Below, piece after piece: positions 7,828 to 17,080 of a DNA stretch of 64,000 bases. Positions within the stretch are counted from its first letter, which is position 1, and each line of letters starts with the position of its first letter. Origin of the DNA: Nonomuraea harbinensis (lineage in GTDB: Bacteria > Actinomycetota > Actinomycetes > Streptosporangiales > Streptosporangiaceae). The translations under genes were made by a program, and so were the position numbers. Location of the stretch: positions 35,269-99,268 of the forward strand of contig NZ_JAHKRN010000034.1 of NCBI RefSeq assembly GCF_019396385.1, given 5' to 3'. The notes below the pieces were generated by a model. The model was given only the letters and a program-made list of their open reading frames with translations, ran no database searches and had not been told where the DNA came from.

Positions 7828-9383
7828 CCGCATCCCGTCGTCGCCGGCTGGCCGCCGGTGCGTTAACGCTAACAGCAGCTCTCGTGGCGTCCGCCTGCTC
7901 CAGCGGCGCCGGTGAGGGGGCGGCGGAAAGCGACACGCTGACCATGATGGTCCCGCTGTTCCAGACCGCCCCCGACCCCAAGGGGGAGATCCACCAGGCG
8001 GTCGAGAAGCTGATCGGCAAGAAGCTGCAGATCACCTGGGTGCCCAACGCCGACTACAACGAGAAGACCAACATCACGCTCGCGTCCGCCTCCCTGCCGG
8101 ACGTGATGGTCATCCAGGACAACAAGGGCGCGTCCTTCGTCAAGGCCGCCAAAGCGGGGGCGTTCTGGGACCTGACCGACAAGCTCGACAAGTACCCGAA
8201 CCTCAAGCCGAAGTCGCAGCAGGTCTGGATGAACTCCAAGACCGACGGCCGCAACTACGGCATCTACCGGGTCCGCCCGCTGCTCCGCTCGGCCGTCATC
8301 CTGCGCAAGGACTGGCTGGAGAAGCTCGACCTGGAGCTGCCCAAGACCACCGACGACCTGTACGAGATCGCCAAGGCGTTCACCGAGAAGGACCCGGACG
8401 GCAACGGCAAGAAGGACACCTACGGCCTCATCCTGCCGAAGTGGCCCGCCCCCGTGTTCTCCGCGTCCAGCCCGTACAACGCCATCGACGTCTGGTTCGG
8501 CACCCCCAACAACTACGGCGTGCGCGACGGCAAGCTGGTGCCCGAGTTCGACGTGCCGGAGTTCTGGGAGGCCCAGAAGTACACGAAGAAGTTCATCGAC
8601 GAGGGCCTGGTCAACCCCGACTGGGCGACCCTCGACACCGGCAAGTGGAACGACCCGTTCCTGCAGGGCAAGGGCGGCATCATCATCGACGTCAACGTCC
8701 GGGCCGGCGAGCTCTTCGACAAGTTCAAGGAGCTGGACCCGGAGACGTACGACCAGAAGGTCGCGATGGCGGGCAACCTGACGCGGCCCGACGGGCAGAA
8801 GTTCTCCCTGCCGTTCACCGGCTTCAACGGCATCGTGGCCATCTCCAAGCAGCGCGTGCAGACCGTGGAGCAGCTCGACGACGTGCTGACGACGCTGGAC
8901 AAGCTGGCGTCCAAGGAAGGCTCGATCCTGGTCAACAACGGGATCGAGGGCCGCAACTTCAAGGTCGAGAACGGCTTCGCCGTCAAGGTCAATGAAGAGG
9001 ACCCGGCGATCAAGGTCATCAACAACGACGTCCAGTTCGGCTTCATCCAGCTCGGCATGACCTCCAGCGTCGGCGTGGCCGGGGAGGCGTACGAGTGGAT
9101 GCGCCCCAGCCAGGCCGAGCAGGAGTGGCTCAAGCAGCGCGACGAGCTCATGGAGCTCGACCTGCAGACCGCGGTGCACGACCCGTCGCTGCCGGTGATC
9201 TCGCAGACGGCGGTCGACCAGGGCCCGACCCTGAACCCGATCCCGACCGACGCCCGCATCAAGTATCTGGCGGGTGACCTGAGCGAGGAGCAGTTCAAGG
9301 CGGAGATCAAGCGCTGGTACGACAGCGGCGGCACCCAGATCCTCACCGAGCTCCAGGCGGGGATCTCCAAGGTAGGCGGCTGA
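7824..9383 (+). CDS. Extracellular solute-binding lipoprotein of an oligosaccharide ABC importer
   Basis: A 519-residue substrate-binding lipoprotein. The ATG at 7824 overlaps the DUF624 stop and is followed by a short basic N-terminus, a hydrophobic core and a lipobox ending VASAC (Cys25). The size and its place beside LplB and LplC-type permeases match the large LplA/YtcQ binding proteins for pectin-derived oligosaccharides. A 10-bp GC-rich hairpin after the stop probably raises its mRNA level relative to the permeases. Reading the frame further upstream would place coding sequence over the DUF624 gene, so it is not used. Ligand is inferred, probably rhamnogalacturonan disaccharide or a related uronide. 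Confidence 0.93.
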   Translation: MTASRRRRLAAGALTLTAALVASACSSGAGEGAAESDTLTMMVPLFQTAPDPKGEIHQAVEKLIGKKLQITWVPNADYNEKTNITLASASLPDVMVIQDNKGASFVKAAKAGAFWDLTDKLDKYPNLKPKSQQVWMNSKTDGRNYGIYRVRPLLRSAVILRKDWLEKLDLELPKTTDDLYEIAKAFTEKDPDGNGKKDTYGLILPKWPAPVFSASSPYNAIDVWFGTPNNYGVRDGKLVPEFDVPEFWEAQKYTKKFIDEGLVNPDWATLDTGKWNDPFLQGKGGIIIDVNVRAGELFDKFKELDPETYDQKVAMAGNLTRPDGQKFSLPFTGFNGIVAISKQRVQTVEQLDDVLTTLDKLASKEGSILVNNGIEGRNFKVENGFAVKVNEEDPAIKVINNDVQFGFIQLGMTSSVGVAGEAYEWMRPSQAEQEWLKQRDELMELDLQTAVHDPSLPVISQTAVDQGPTLNPIPTDARIKYLAGDLSEEQFKAEIKRWYDSGGTQILTELQAGISKVGG

Positions 9384-9395
9384 CGGTTCGGCCGG

Positions 9396-9419
9396 GAGGC
9401 CCGGGGACACCCGGGCCTC
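9396..9419 (+). terminator. Intercistronic hairpin after the binding-protein gene
   Basis: GAGGCCCGGG (9396-9405) and CCCGGGCCTC (9410-9419) form a perfect 10-bp stem with a four-base loop, followed by a short pyrimidine run. It sits 12 bp after the lipoprotein stop and before the permease ribosome site. It may be a partial terminator or an mRNA-stabilising structure that favours the binding protein over the permeases. Confidence 0.6.
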
Positions 9420-9457
9420 TCCTTTCGACATTCGGAAAGTTCGGAAAGGAGGCCGCC

Positions 9458-10435
9458 GTGGCCACCGATCTGGCGTCGCCCGTCACCGAGGCGGCCCCCA
9501 GGAGCAGGCGGGACGGGTCCGGCAAGGTGCCGGTCCGCACGGCGCTGCGGCGCTACCGCTGGCTGTACGTGATGCTCATCCCCGGCCTGGTCTACTTCGC
9601 GATCTTCAGATACCTGCCGATGTACGGCCTGACTATCGCGTTCCAGGACTTCCTGCCGTTCTCCGGCTACGCGGGCAGCCCCTGGGTCGGTCTCAAGCAC
9701 TTCGAGACGCTGTTCACCGGGCCCGACTTCGGCCGGCTGCTCTTCAACACCCTGTTCCTCGCGCTGCTGACCGCGGTCTTCGTCTTCCCGGCGCCGATCA
9801 TCATCGCGCTGCTGCTGAACGAGCTGCGGGTCAGCGTCTACAAGCGCTACGTGCAGTCGCTGATCTACATCCCGCACTTCCTGTCCTGGACGATCGTCTT
9901 CTCGCTGACGTACCTGCTGTTCGCGGTGGACTTCGGCGTCATCGCCGGCTGGATCCACAGCCTGAGCGGCGGCGGTCCCCAGATCGACTACATGGCCCGG
10001 CCCGAGTGGTTCCGGCCGCTGGTCATCCTGCAGCTGCTCTGGAAGACGTCCGGCTGGGGGACGATCATCTACCTCGCCGCGCTGGCCGGCGTGGACACGA
10101 ACCTGTACGAGGCGGCGCGCATGGACGGCGCCGGCCGGTGGCGCCAGTTCTGGCACGTCACGCTGCCCGCGATCCGCCCCACGATCGTGGTCATGGCGAT
10201 CCTGACCTCCGGCAACCTCCTCGACCAGAGCTTCGAGCAGATCTGGCTGCTCACCAACTCGCTGAACCGCTCCACCGCCGAGGTGTTCGACACCTTCGTC
10301 TACTACGTCGGCATCCAGGGCGCCGGCTACAGCTACGCCACGGCGGTCGGCCTGTTCAAGGGGATCGCCGGCGTCGTCCTGATCTTCGGCGCCAACTGGC
10401 TGGCCAAGCGCATGGGCCAGCGGGGACTGTTCTGA
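9458..10435 (+). CDS. Sugar ABC transporter permease, LplB type
   Basis: A 325-residue inner-membrane permease with about six transmembrane segments. The cytoplasmic EAA loop, EAARMDGAGRW...TLPAI, starts near residue 218 and docks the ATPase. The N-terminus carries the LplB/YteP-type sequence with YFAIFRYLPMYG. GTG start with a near-ideal GGAAAGGAGG ribosome site. Second component of the pectin importer; no ATPase gene is present in the locus. Confidence 0.94.
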   Translation: MATDLASPVTEAAPRSRRDGSGKVPVRTALRRYRWLYVMLIPGLVYFAIFRYLPMYGLTIAFQDFLPFSGYAGSPWVGLKHFETLFTGPDFGRLLFNTLFLALLTAVFVFPAPIIIALLLNELRVSVYKRYVQSLIYIPHFLSWTIVFSLTYLLFAVDFGVIAGWIHSLSGGGPQIDYMARPEWFRPLVILQLLWKTSGWGTIIYLAALAGVDTNLYEAARMDGAGRWRQFWHVTLPAIRPTIVVMAILTSGNLLDQSFEQIWLLTNSLNRSTAEVFDTFVYYVGIQGAGYSYATAVGLFKGIAGVVLIFGANWLAKRMGQRGLF

Positions 10436-10442
10436 GGAGCCC

Positions 10443-11360
10443 GTGGACATGTCTGCCAACACCTCGACCGACCGGCCCGCGGGCACGTCGATCAAGCACT
10501 ACGGCTCGCTCGGCAGCCGGGTGTTCGACACGCTGAACGTCATCCTGCTCGGCGGGCTCGCGCTGATCACCGTGCTCCCGCTGCTCTACGTGCTCGCCGG
10601 GTCGTTCGCGACCGAGTCGGAGATCTCCACCCGGCCGTTCTTCCTGTGGCCGGAGAAGTTCGTCACCAGCACGTACGAGTACGTCTTCGCCAACGACACC
10701 ATGCTGCGGGCGCTGCTCACCACGGTCGTGGTGACGGCGGTGGGCACGGTGGTGCAGGTCGCGCTGACCTTCACCATGGCCTACCCGCTGTCGAAGAAGT
10801 ATCTGCCCGGCCGGGCCCTGGTGCTCAACCTGGTGGTGTTCACGCTCGTCTTCGGCGGCGGGATCGTGCCGACCTTCCTGGTGGTGCGCGACCTGGGGCT
10901 GCTGGACAGCTACTGGGCGCTCATCCTGCCGCTGGCCATCAACCCGTTCTACCTGATCATCGTCAAGTCGTTCTTCCAGGAGCTGCCGCAGGCCCTGGAG
11001 GAGGCGGCGCGCATCGACGGCTGCAACGAGATGGGGGTGTTCTTCAAGATCGTCCTGCCGCTGTCGAAGCCGATCATCGCCACGTTCTCGCTGTTCTACG
11101 CGGTGGGCATCTGGAACGACTACATGTCGCCGCTGCTGTACATCAACGACAACGACAAATGGACCCTGCAGGTGCTCGTCAGGCAGCTCACCAGCCCCGA
11201 CGCGGCCAACGCCATCAGCGCCCTGGACACGGTCTTCTTCCCGGCCAAGGGCCTGATGTTCGCCGTGGTGGTCATCGCCACGCTGCCGATCCTGCTCTTC
11301 TACCCGTTCCTGCAGAAGCACTTCGCCAAGGGCGTGCTGATCGGGTCGGTGAAGGAGTGA
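10443..11360 (+). CDS. Sugar ABC transporter permease, LplC type
   Basis: A 305-residue partner permease with about six membrane segments and an EAA loop (EAARIDGCNEM) near residue 185. Sequence character is that of LplC/YtcP permeases, which pair with LplB. It begins 7 bp after the first permease stop; GTG at 10443 or the in-frame ATG at 10449 could start it. Its stop overlaps the GTG start of the lyase gene (GTGA), so translation of the importer and enzyme is probably coupled. Confidence 0.93.
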   Translation: MDMSANTSTDRPAGTSIKHYGSLGSRVFDTLNVILLGGLALITVLPLLYVLAGSFATESEISTRPFFLWPEKFVTSTYEYVFANDTMLRALLTTVVVTAVGTVVQVALTFTMAYPLSKKYLPGRALVLNLVVFTLVFGGGIVPTFLVVRDLGLLDSYWALILPLAINPFYLIIVKSFFQELPQALEEAARIDGCNEMGVFFKIVLPLSKPIIATFSLFYAVGIWNDYMSPLLYINDNDKWTLQVLVRQLTSPDAANAISALDTVFFPAKGLMFAVVVIATLPILLFYPFLQKHFAKGVLIGSVKE

Positions 11361-13987
11361 CCGAGGTGGAGACCACCCTGCGCTGGCTGGACCGTCCGGG
11401 CGGGCAGGGGGTGACCTGGGGCGTCCCGTGGCCGCGCGGCACGGTCGCGGCCGGCGCGCCGTTCGGGCTGACCGGCCCTGGCGGTGCGGAGCTGCCGGTG
11501 CAGAGCTGGACCACGGCCACCTGGCCTGACGGCTCGGTCAAGTGGTCCGCGCACGCTGCCGTCCCCGGGGACCCCGGCGAGGGCGCGTACCGGCTCGTAC
11601 CCGGAAGGAACCCCGCGGCGCCGCGCGTGCCCGTCACCGTCGCCCGCGAGGGCGGCCTGCTCCGGGTGAGCACCGGGACGGTCACCTGGACGATCGCGGA
11701 GGAGGGGGACACCCTGGTGCGGTCCGCGCACCGCGACGGCCGGGAGATCCTCCGCGACGTCCGCCTGGTCAGCCTGCGCCAGGACGGTCCCACCCCCGAC
11801 GAGGGCGGCGCCGTCCGGCGGGAGAGCGTCACCGGACGGGTCGAGCGGGTCACGGTCGAACAGGACGGCCCGGTGCGCGCGGTGATCAGGGCGGAGGGCC
11901 GGCACGGCGACTGGCTGCCCTTCACCGTCCGCCTGTACTTCTACGCCGGGGCCGAGGACGTGCGGATCGCGCACACGTTCGTCTGGGACGGCGACCCGGG
12001 CCGGGACTTCCTGGCCGGGCTGGGCCTGCGCGCCGGCGTGGTGATGCGGGACGAGCCGCACGACCGGCACGTCCGGCTGGCCGGCTCCGGCGGCTTCCTC
12101 ACCGAGGCCGTGCGCGGCCTGACCGGCCTGCGCCGCGACCCCGGCGAGGACGTGCGGCGCGCCCAGGTCGAGGGCCGCCCGTGCGGGCCCATCGGCAACC
12201 CCGAGGTGGCCGGCCGGCTCCACCTCATCCCCGCCTGGAACGACTACACGCTCGACCAGAACTCCGCCGACGGCTACCTGCTGCGCAAGCGCACCGCCGA
12301 GGGCCACGCCTGGGTGACGATCCCGTCCGGCACCCGCTCGGCCGGGTACGGCTACGTCGGAGGGATCAGCGGCGGCCTCGGCTTCGGGCTGCGCGACTTC
12401 TGGCGTCTGCACCCCACCAGGCTCGACGTCCGCGACGCCGCCACCGGCCTGGCCACCGCCACCGTCTGGCTCTGGTCCCCGTCCGCGCCGGCCATGGACC
12501 TGCGGTTCTGGCACGACGGCCTGGGCCAGGACACCTTCGCCGAGCAGCTCGAAGGACTGGAGATCACGTACGAGGACCACGAACCCGGCTTCGGCGACCC
12601 GTACGGCATCGCCCGCACCCACGAGCTGACCCTGCGCGTGTACGGGGCCACGCCCGCGCACCCGGACCTGGCCGCGCACGCGGCCGCGATGAACGAGCCG
12701 CCGCTGCTGGTCGCGAGCCCGGAGCGGATCAGGGCGGCGGGCGTGTTCGGCGACTGGGCGCCGCCCGACCGCGCCACCCCCGCCCGCGCCGCGATCGAGG
12801 ACCGCCTGGACTTCCTGTTCGACCTGTACGCGCGCGAGCGCGAGCAGCGCCGCTGGTACGGGTTCTGGGACTACGGCGACGTCATGCACACCTACGACGC
12901 CGACCGGCACACCTGGCGCTACGACGTCGGCGGCTACGCCTGGGACAACTCCGAGCTGTCGCCCGACCTGTGGCTGTGGTACCAGTTCCTGCGCACCGGG
13001 CGGGCCGACGTGTTCCGCTTCGCCGAGGCCATGACCCGCCACACCGGCGAGGTCGACGTCTACCATCTGGGCCGGTGGAAGGGCCTGGGCAGCCGGCACA
13101 ACGTGCAGCACTGGGGGTGCAGCTGCAAGCAGTTGCGGATCTCCAGCGCCGCCTACCGCCGTTTCCTCTACTACCTGACCGCCGACGAGCGCACCGGCGA
13201 CCTGCTCGACGAGGTGGCCGAAGCTGAGGAGGCGTACGCGGCGCTCGACCCGCTGCGCAAGGTCCGTGAGGACGACTACACGCCGGACCCGTCGGCGCTG
13301 TCGGTCGGGCTCGGCGCCGACTGGGGCGCGCTCGCCGCCGCCTGGCTGACCCGCTGGGAGCGCTACGGCGACGGGCGGGCCAGGGACAAGCTGATGCGCA
13401 CCATGGCCGGCATCGGCGCGCTGCCCAACGGGTTCCTCACCGGCGAGGCCCGCCTCGACCTGGCCACCGGCCGGTTCGACACCTCGCGCGACACCGTCTC
13501 GGTCTCGCACCTGTCGGCGGTCTTCGGCCTGCCCGAGGTGTGCTCCGAACTGCTCTCGCTCGGCCTGGACGTGCCCGGATTCGAACGGGCGTGGCTCGAC
13601 TACTGCCGCCTCTACCTCGCCACGCCCGAGGCGCAGGCCGCCGAGACCGGCCGCCCGCTGACCGGGATCTCGCTGATCCAGGCGCACAGCCGCCTGGCCG
13701 CCTACGCCGCCGCCCGGCTCGACGACGCGGACCTGGCCGCGCTGGCCTGGCGCAGGTTCTTCCACGACGAGGGCGACCAGCTCAACAGCAACCCCTTGCA
13801 ACGTGAACCCGACTGGCGGCTGACCCGGGTCGAGGGGCCGCACGTGCCCGCCGCCCTCTGGGACGCGCCGTTCGTCAGCACCAACGACGCCGCCCAGTAC
13901 GGCCTCGCCGCGATCCAGAACCTGGCCCTGATCGCCCGGCACCTGCCGGAATCGAACGACGGCCCCCCGGCGTTCCCTCGTACGTGA
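11357..13987 (+). CDS. PcRGLX/YetA-like exo-rhamnogalacturonan lyase family protein
   Basis: An 876-residue protein resembling the PcRGLX/YetA family: an N-terminal beta-sandwich region (about 1-350) and a long alpha/alpha-type catalytic region with RWYGFWDYGD, YDVGGYAWDNSE and HLGRWKGLGSRHNVQHWG in its middle. Bacillus YetA lies in a pectin gene set, and fungal PcRGLX is an exo-rhamnogalacturonan lyase. No signal peptide is seen, so it should act in the cytoplasm on imported oligosaccharides, releasing unsaturated galacturonyl-rhamnose units. GTG at 11357 overlaps the permease stop; a start further upstream would sit inside the permease gene. Activity is inferred from family and context. Confidence 0.75.
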   Translation: MTEVETTLRWLDRPGGQGVTWGVPWPRGTVAAGAPFGLTGPGGAELPVQSWTTATWPDGSVKWSAHAAVPGDPGEGAYRLVPGRNPAAPRVPVTVAREGGLLRVSTGTVTWTIAEEGDTLVRSAHRDGREILRDVRLVSLRQDGPTPDEGGAVRRESVTGRVERVTVEQDGPVRAVIRAEGRHGDWLPFTVRLYFYAGAEDVRIAHTFVWDGDPGRDFLAGLGLRAGVVMRDEPHDRHVRLAGSGGFLTEAVRGLTGLRRDPGEDVRRAQVEGRPCGPIGNPEVAGRLHLIPAWNDYTLDQNSADGYLLRKRTAEGHAWVTIPSGTRSAGYGYVGGISGGLGFGLRDFWRLHPTRLDVRDAATGLATATVWLWSPSAPAMDLRFWHDGLGQDTFAEQLEGLEITYEDHEPGFGDPYGIARTHELTLRVYGATPAHPDLAAHAAAMNEPPLLVASPERIRAAGVFGDWAPPDRATPARAAIEDRLDFLFDLYAREREQRRWYGFWDYGDVMHTYDADRHTWRYDVGGYAWDNSELSPDLWLWYQFLRTGRADVFRFAEAMTRHTGEVDVYHLGRWKGLGSRHNVQHWGCSCKQLRISSAAYRRFLYYLTADERTGDLLDEVAEAEEAYAALDPLRKVREDDYTPDPSALSVGLGADWGALAAAWLTRWERYGDGRARDKLMRTMAGIGALPNGFLTGEARLDLATGRFDTSRDTVSVSHLSAVFGLPEVCSELLSLGLDVPGFERAWLDYCRLYLATPEAQAAETGRPLTGISLIQAHSRLAAYAAARLDDADLAALAWRRFFHDEGDQLNSNPLQREPDWRLTRVEGPHVPAALWDAPFVSTNDAAQYGLAAIQNLALIARHLPESNDGPPAFPRT

Positions 13988-14023
13988 CGCTTCGAGCGAA
14001 GGCGGAGCTCCAGGCACGGGCCC

Positions 14024-14054
14024 TACACTGATCCGTATGCACACTCCCGATTGA
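14024..14054 (+). promoter_or_regulatory. -10 element and leaderless five-codon mini-ORF ahead of the ABC-F gene
   Basis: TACACT (14024-14029) is a good -10; no clear -35 is seen. Eight bases later an ATG at 14037 opens a mini-ORF encoding Met-His-Thr-Pro-Asp and ending with TGA at 14052-14054. The distance from the -10 would make this ORF leaderless. Its codons include the CTCCC that can pair with the only GGGAG near the ABC-F start. Confidence 0.5.
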
Positions 14055-14109
14055 CCGGCGTCGCTCGCCCTCATCCCTCGTTTCCTAGCTCGGGAGTGCT
14101 TCGTCAATC
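14042..14109 (+). promoter_or_regulatory. Candidate translation attenuator controlling the ABC-F gene
   Basis: Two mutually competing pairings are visible. CACTCCCGA (14042-14050) is an exact complement of TCGGGAGTG (14090-14098), which contains GGGAG, the only Shine-Dalgarno-like sequence before the ATG at 14110. GATTGAC (14049-14055) is an exact complement of GTCAATC (14103-14109), abutting the start codon. A ribosome on the mini-ORF would cover the 5' arms and free the start region. This is the classical logic of antibiotic-inducible leaders such as those of erm genes; the function here is inference. Confidence 0.55.
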
Positions 14110-15708
<1,599 letters not shown>

Positions 15709-15821
15709 TCTTAATTTGGGTGGGTACGGATCTTTTCCCGTGGAGTAGGTAGCCGATCCCGCTGAAATGACTGATCATGGCGGAGTAACGCTGCGGAAGT
15801 CCGGCACTACAGGAGGTACTC

Positions 15822-16037
15822 GTGGCCGAGACACTGAAGAAGGGCACCCGGGTGACGGGGGCCGATCGCGAGAAACTGGCCGGCGATCTGAAGAAGCGCT
15901 ATGCCGCGGGCGAGAGCATCCGCGCCCTGGCGGCTTCGACCGGCCGGTCCTACGGGTTCATCCACCGCATCCTCAGCGAGTCCGGGGTGACTCTGCGCGG
16001 ACGCGGAGGGGCGACCCGGGGCAAGTCCAAGCGCTGA
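15822..16037 (+). CDS. Small helix-turn-helix protein conserved in actinobacteria
   Basis: A 71-residue basic protein with a single helix-turn-helix: the region KRYAAGESIRALAASTGRS followed by YGFIHRILSESG (about residues 25-55) resembles resolvase/homeodomain-like HTH, and the tail RGRGGATRGKSKR is positively charged. Small proteins of this form, ending in GRGGATRG, are common in actinomycetes and probably bind DNA; the function is unknown to me. GTG start with an excellent AGGAGGT ribosome site. It stands alone between the ABC-F gene and the enoyl-CoA hydratase gene, with a long hairpin after it. Confidence 0.8.
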   Translation: MAETLKKGTRVTGADREKLAGDLKKRYAAGESIRALAASTGRSYGFIHRILSESGVTLRGRGGATRGKSKR

Positions 16038-16086
16038 CGGCCGCCTCGGAACGCGCGACCGCAGCCGCTCGTCCCTAGTCAGCCTG

Positions 16087-16134
16087 CCGTCGCGCCCGGG
16101 CCAGAATCTCATTCTGTAAGCTCGGGCGCGACGG
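16087..16134 (+). terminator. Long hairpin between the HTH gene and the enoyl-CoA hydratase gene
   Basis: CCGTCGCGCCCG (16087-16098) pairs perfectly with CGGGCGCGACGG (16123-16134). Inside it a second stem, AGAAT/ATTCT (16103-16115), is nested. No T-run follows, and the 3' arm ends 7 bp before the next gene's ribosome site, so it may be a Rho-independent-like terminator without a tail or a structured 5' leader of the downstream gene. Confidence 0.55.
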
Positions 16135-16153
16135 TACAGCGAGGAGGGCAGCG

Positions 16154-16990
16154 GTGATGGGCGACGCGAAGGCGCCACAGCAGCGCGGGGGGTACGCGGA
16201 GGAGGTTTCCGCCGAGGAGCTGGCGGAGATCGGCCTGCGCTACGAGGTGGACGGTGAGATAGCCACGGTCACTCTGAACCGGCCGGACAAGCGGAACGCG
16301 CAGACGTCCGCGACCTGGTCGGCTCTTGCACGCATCGGCGCCGGCCTGCCGGAGCAGGTGCGCGTGGTCGTGGTGAAAGGTGAGGGACCGTCCTTCTCGG
16401 CAGGCATCGACCTGCGGATGTTCACGAAAGAAGGGGTGCCGGGGCAGGGCTCGTTCGGCTCGGCCGGCAGGCAGGACGACAGCTCGCTCAAGCGACTGGT
16501 CGACCAGGCTCAGCAGGGTTTCCTGTGGCTGCGCCGCCCCGAGATCGTCTCCATCGCGGCCGTGCAGGGTCACGCGATCGGTGCGGGCTTCCAGCTCGCG
16601 CTCTCCTGCGACCTGCGGATCGTGGCCGACGATGTCAAGTTCTGCATGAAAGAGCCCGCGCTCGGGCTGGTGCCCGATCTGACCGGCACCAAGCCCCTGG
16701 TGGAGCTGGTGGGCCTGGCCAAGGCGATCGACATCTGCCTGACGGCCAGGATCGTGGAAGCCGACGAAGCCTTCCGCATCGGCCTGGCCGAACACGTGGT
16801 CGCGGGGGGCGACCTCGGCAAGGCCGTGGCCGACAAGGCCGCGCAACTGCTGTCGACCAACCGGGACGCGGCGGCTGCGACCAAGCGGCTCCTTCAGGGC
16901 GCGTCCGCGCGCACCCTGGAGGAGCAGAGAGCCGCGGAGGGCGCCGAGCAGGCCGAACGCCTCAGGGCCCTCTTCAACGCCCAGTCATGA
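16154..16990 (+). CDS. Enoyl-CoA hydratase/isomerase family protein
   Basis: A 278-residue crotonase-fold enzyme. The N-terminal half has the typical IATVTLNRPDKRNAQ entry and the oxyanion-hole segments GPSFSAGIDLRM and QGHAIGAGFQLALSCD. The second segment lacks the usual catalytic glutamate pattern at an obvious place, so the reaction (hydration, isomerisation or other acyl-CoA chemistry) is uncertain. GTG at 16154 or ATG at 16157 could start it, behind GAGGAGGG. Acts in the cytoplasm on acyl-CoA thioesters; no pathway partner is adjacent. Confidence 0.9.
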   Translation: MMGDAKAPQQRGGYAEEVSAEELAEIGLRYEVDGEIATVTLNRPDKRNAQTSATWSALARIGAGLPEQVRVVVVKGEGPSFSAGIDLRMFTKEGVPGQGSFGSAGRQDDSSLKRLVDQAQQGFLWLRRPEIVSIAAVQGHAIGAGFQLALSCDLRIVADDVKFCMKEPALGLVPDLTGTKPLVELVGLAKAIDICLTARIVEADEAFRIGLAEHVVAGGDLGKAVADKAAQLLSTNRDAAAATKRLLQGASARTLEEQRAAEGAEQAERLRALFNAQS

Positions 16991-17080
16991 CGGGGCGGGG
17001 CGGTTTCGCCAGAAGCTGATAAGGGAATCGACGGACGGCCCCGCGACGCTTAGCTGGGGGAGTGAGAGGATTTCCCCTGG

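Noticed and set aside
10646..11356. Upstream extension of the lyase reading frame
   Set aside because: It overlaps the LplC permease in another frame; the GTG at 11357 coupled to the permease stop explains the start.
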